The translations under genes and the position numbers were made by a program. Positions 63,742-64,000 of a stretch of DNA of 64,000 nt are shown here, in pieces. Source of the stretch: Rhizobium cauense (GTDB taxonomy: Bacteria; Pseudomonadota; Alphaproteobacteria; Rhizobiales; Rhizobiaceae); the NCBI RefSeq assembly GCF_019511525.1, contig NZ_JAEUAT010000007.1, positions 248,001 to 312,000 on the forward strand, read 5' to 3'. The notes beneath the pieces are model-generated. The model searched no databases, was not told the origin of the DNA, and saw only the letters and a program-made list of their open reading frames with translations. The first letter of the stretch is position 1. Each line of letters begins with the position of its first letter.

Positions 63742-63803
63742 CGCAACTTTTTGGTTGCCAATCCAATGTCGACATGCCATAAAAAGGCAACCAGGAGGTT
63801 GCC
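63742..63803 (+). promoter_or_regulatory. GGTTGCC repeats and hairpin over the SRPBCC ribosome binding site
   Basis: GCAACTTTTTGGTTGCC (63743-63759) resembles the element before the GST-ArsR operon. GGCAACC / GGTTGCC (63786-63792, 63797-63803) is a perfect 7-bp inverted repeat around AGGA, placing the AGGAGG ribosome binding site inside the loop and stem. It may be an operator or a translational switch. Confidence 0.55.
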
Positions 63804-63806
63804 GAT

Positions 63807-64000
63807 ATGTCTGATCGCATCGAGAAGATTATCGAACTGAATGCTTCGGTACAACGCGTCTGGAAGGCCATCACGGATCATCGCGAGTTCGGCGAATGGT
63901 TTCGCGTGCAGCTCGACGGCCCGTTCGTGCCGGGCGAAAACTCCACAGGTCACATCACCTATCCCGGCTACGAGCACATTCGCTGGCAGGCGACGGTCAA
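63807..64000 (+). CDS. SRPBCC-domain protein, cut by right edge
   Basis: N-terminal 64 residues of a START-like protein: IEKIIELNASVQRVWKAITD, then FGEWFRVQLDGPFVPGE and GYEHIRWQATV. It matches the AHSA1-like group, as does the product at 24808-25284. In such loci an ArsR regulator often follows, which would be outside the window. ATG 63807. Confidence 0.85.
   Translation, partial: MSDRIEKIIELNASVQRVWKAITDHREFGEWFRVQLDGPFVPGENSTGHITYPGYEHIRWQATV

Overview
The window is GC-rich, densely coded, and reads as chromosomal DNA of an alphaproteobacterium of the order Rhizobiales, most likely Rhizobiaceae and closest in style to Ensifer/Sinorhizobium. Supporting signs are a stand-alone usg gene, a TGA-N9-TCA iron-responsive operator of the kind bound by RirA in rhizobia, a PleC/DivJ/PdhS-like histidine kinase, DUF1289 and TIGR02281 protease genes beside cobS, and many solute-binding-protein ABC systems. 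I saw no rRNA, tRNA, insertion sequence, phage gene or CRISPR array. The genus is an inference from gene content.

Layout, left to right. 1-6.7 kb: cell-wall L,D-transpeptidase (cut by the left edge), class II fumarase and class I fumarase in tandem, and a diguanylate cyclase. 6.7-10.4 kb: an FMN-binding PNPOx-like protein, an alpha/beta hydrolase divergent from a MarR regulator with a palindrome between them, LtrA, and a DUF971 protein. 10.5-14.8 kb: molybdenum cofactor genes moaA, mobA and mobB with an SDR and an EamA exporter between them. 14.8-20 kb: a long P/Q/E-rich OmpA-family protein, then a polar amino-acid ABC operon (binding protein, two permeases, no ATPase gene). 20-25.6 kb: usg behind a structured leader, a DUF2270 protein, a TPR-methyltransferase, a four-helix membrane protein of unknown function, and a GST-ArsR-SRPBCC operon behind 21-bp direct repeats.

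25.6-30.7 kb is an iron or siderophore uptake locus: a methyltransferase divergent from two paralogous binding proteins, a FecCD permease and a FecE ATPase, with an iron-responsive operator in the divergent promoter. 30.7-34.7 kb is an aliphatic sulfonate operon (ssuADCB on the minus strand). 34.9-36.5 kb encodes a 3-hydroxyisobutyrate dehydrogenase-like enzyme and an AlkD-like glycosylase. 36.5-40.6 kb is a divergent CUT2-type sugar ABC locus with an epimerase/dehydratase and two TTGTA-type operators. 40.6-48 kb: Lrp regulator, uracil-DNA glycosylase family protein, thermonuclease, histidine kinase, diacylglycerol kinase, divergent cobT/cobS, and a small frameshifted gene.

48-64 kb: an MBL-fold hydrolase, an ABC-2 exporter, a possible structured RNA, an extensin-like protein, a PAS-GGDEF protein, DoxX, a PLP-dependent decarboxylase, a three-gene operon (outer-membrane beta-barrel, exported choloylglycine-hydrolase-family enzyme, membrane alpha/beta hydrolase), a chemoreceptor divergent from an acyl-CoA thioesterase with a canonical FNR/FixK box between them, and at the right edge an SRPBCC gene behind GGTTGCC repeats.

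Most of the window is ordinary housekeeping and transport. No defence or mobile system is visible. The points most worth following are regulatory (iron operator, FNR/FixK box, tandem TTGTA operators, a GCAACTTTTT element shared by two SRPBCC loci) plus one membrane protein of unknown family.
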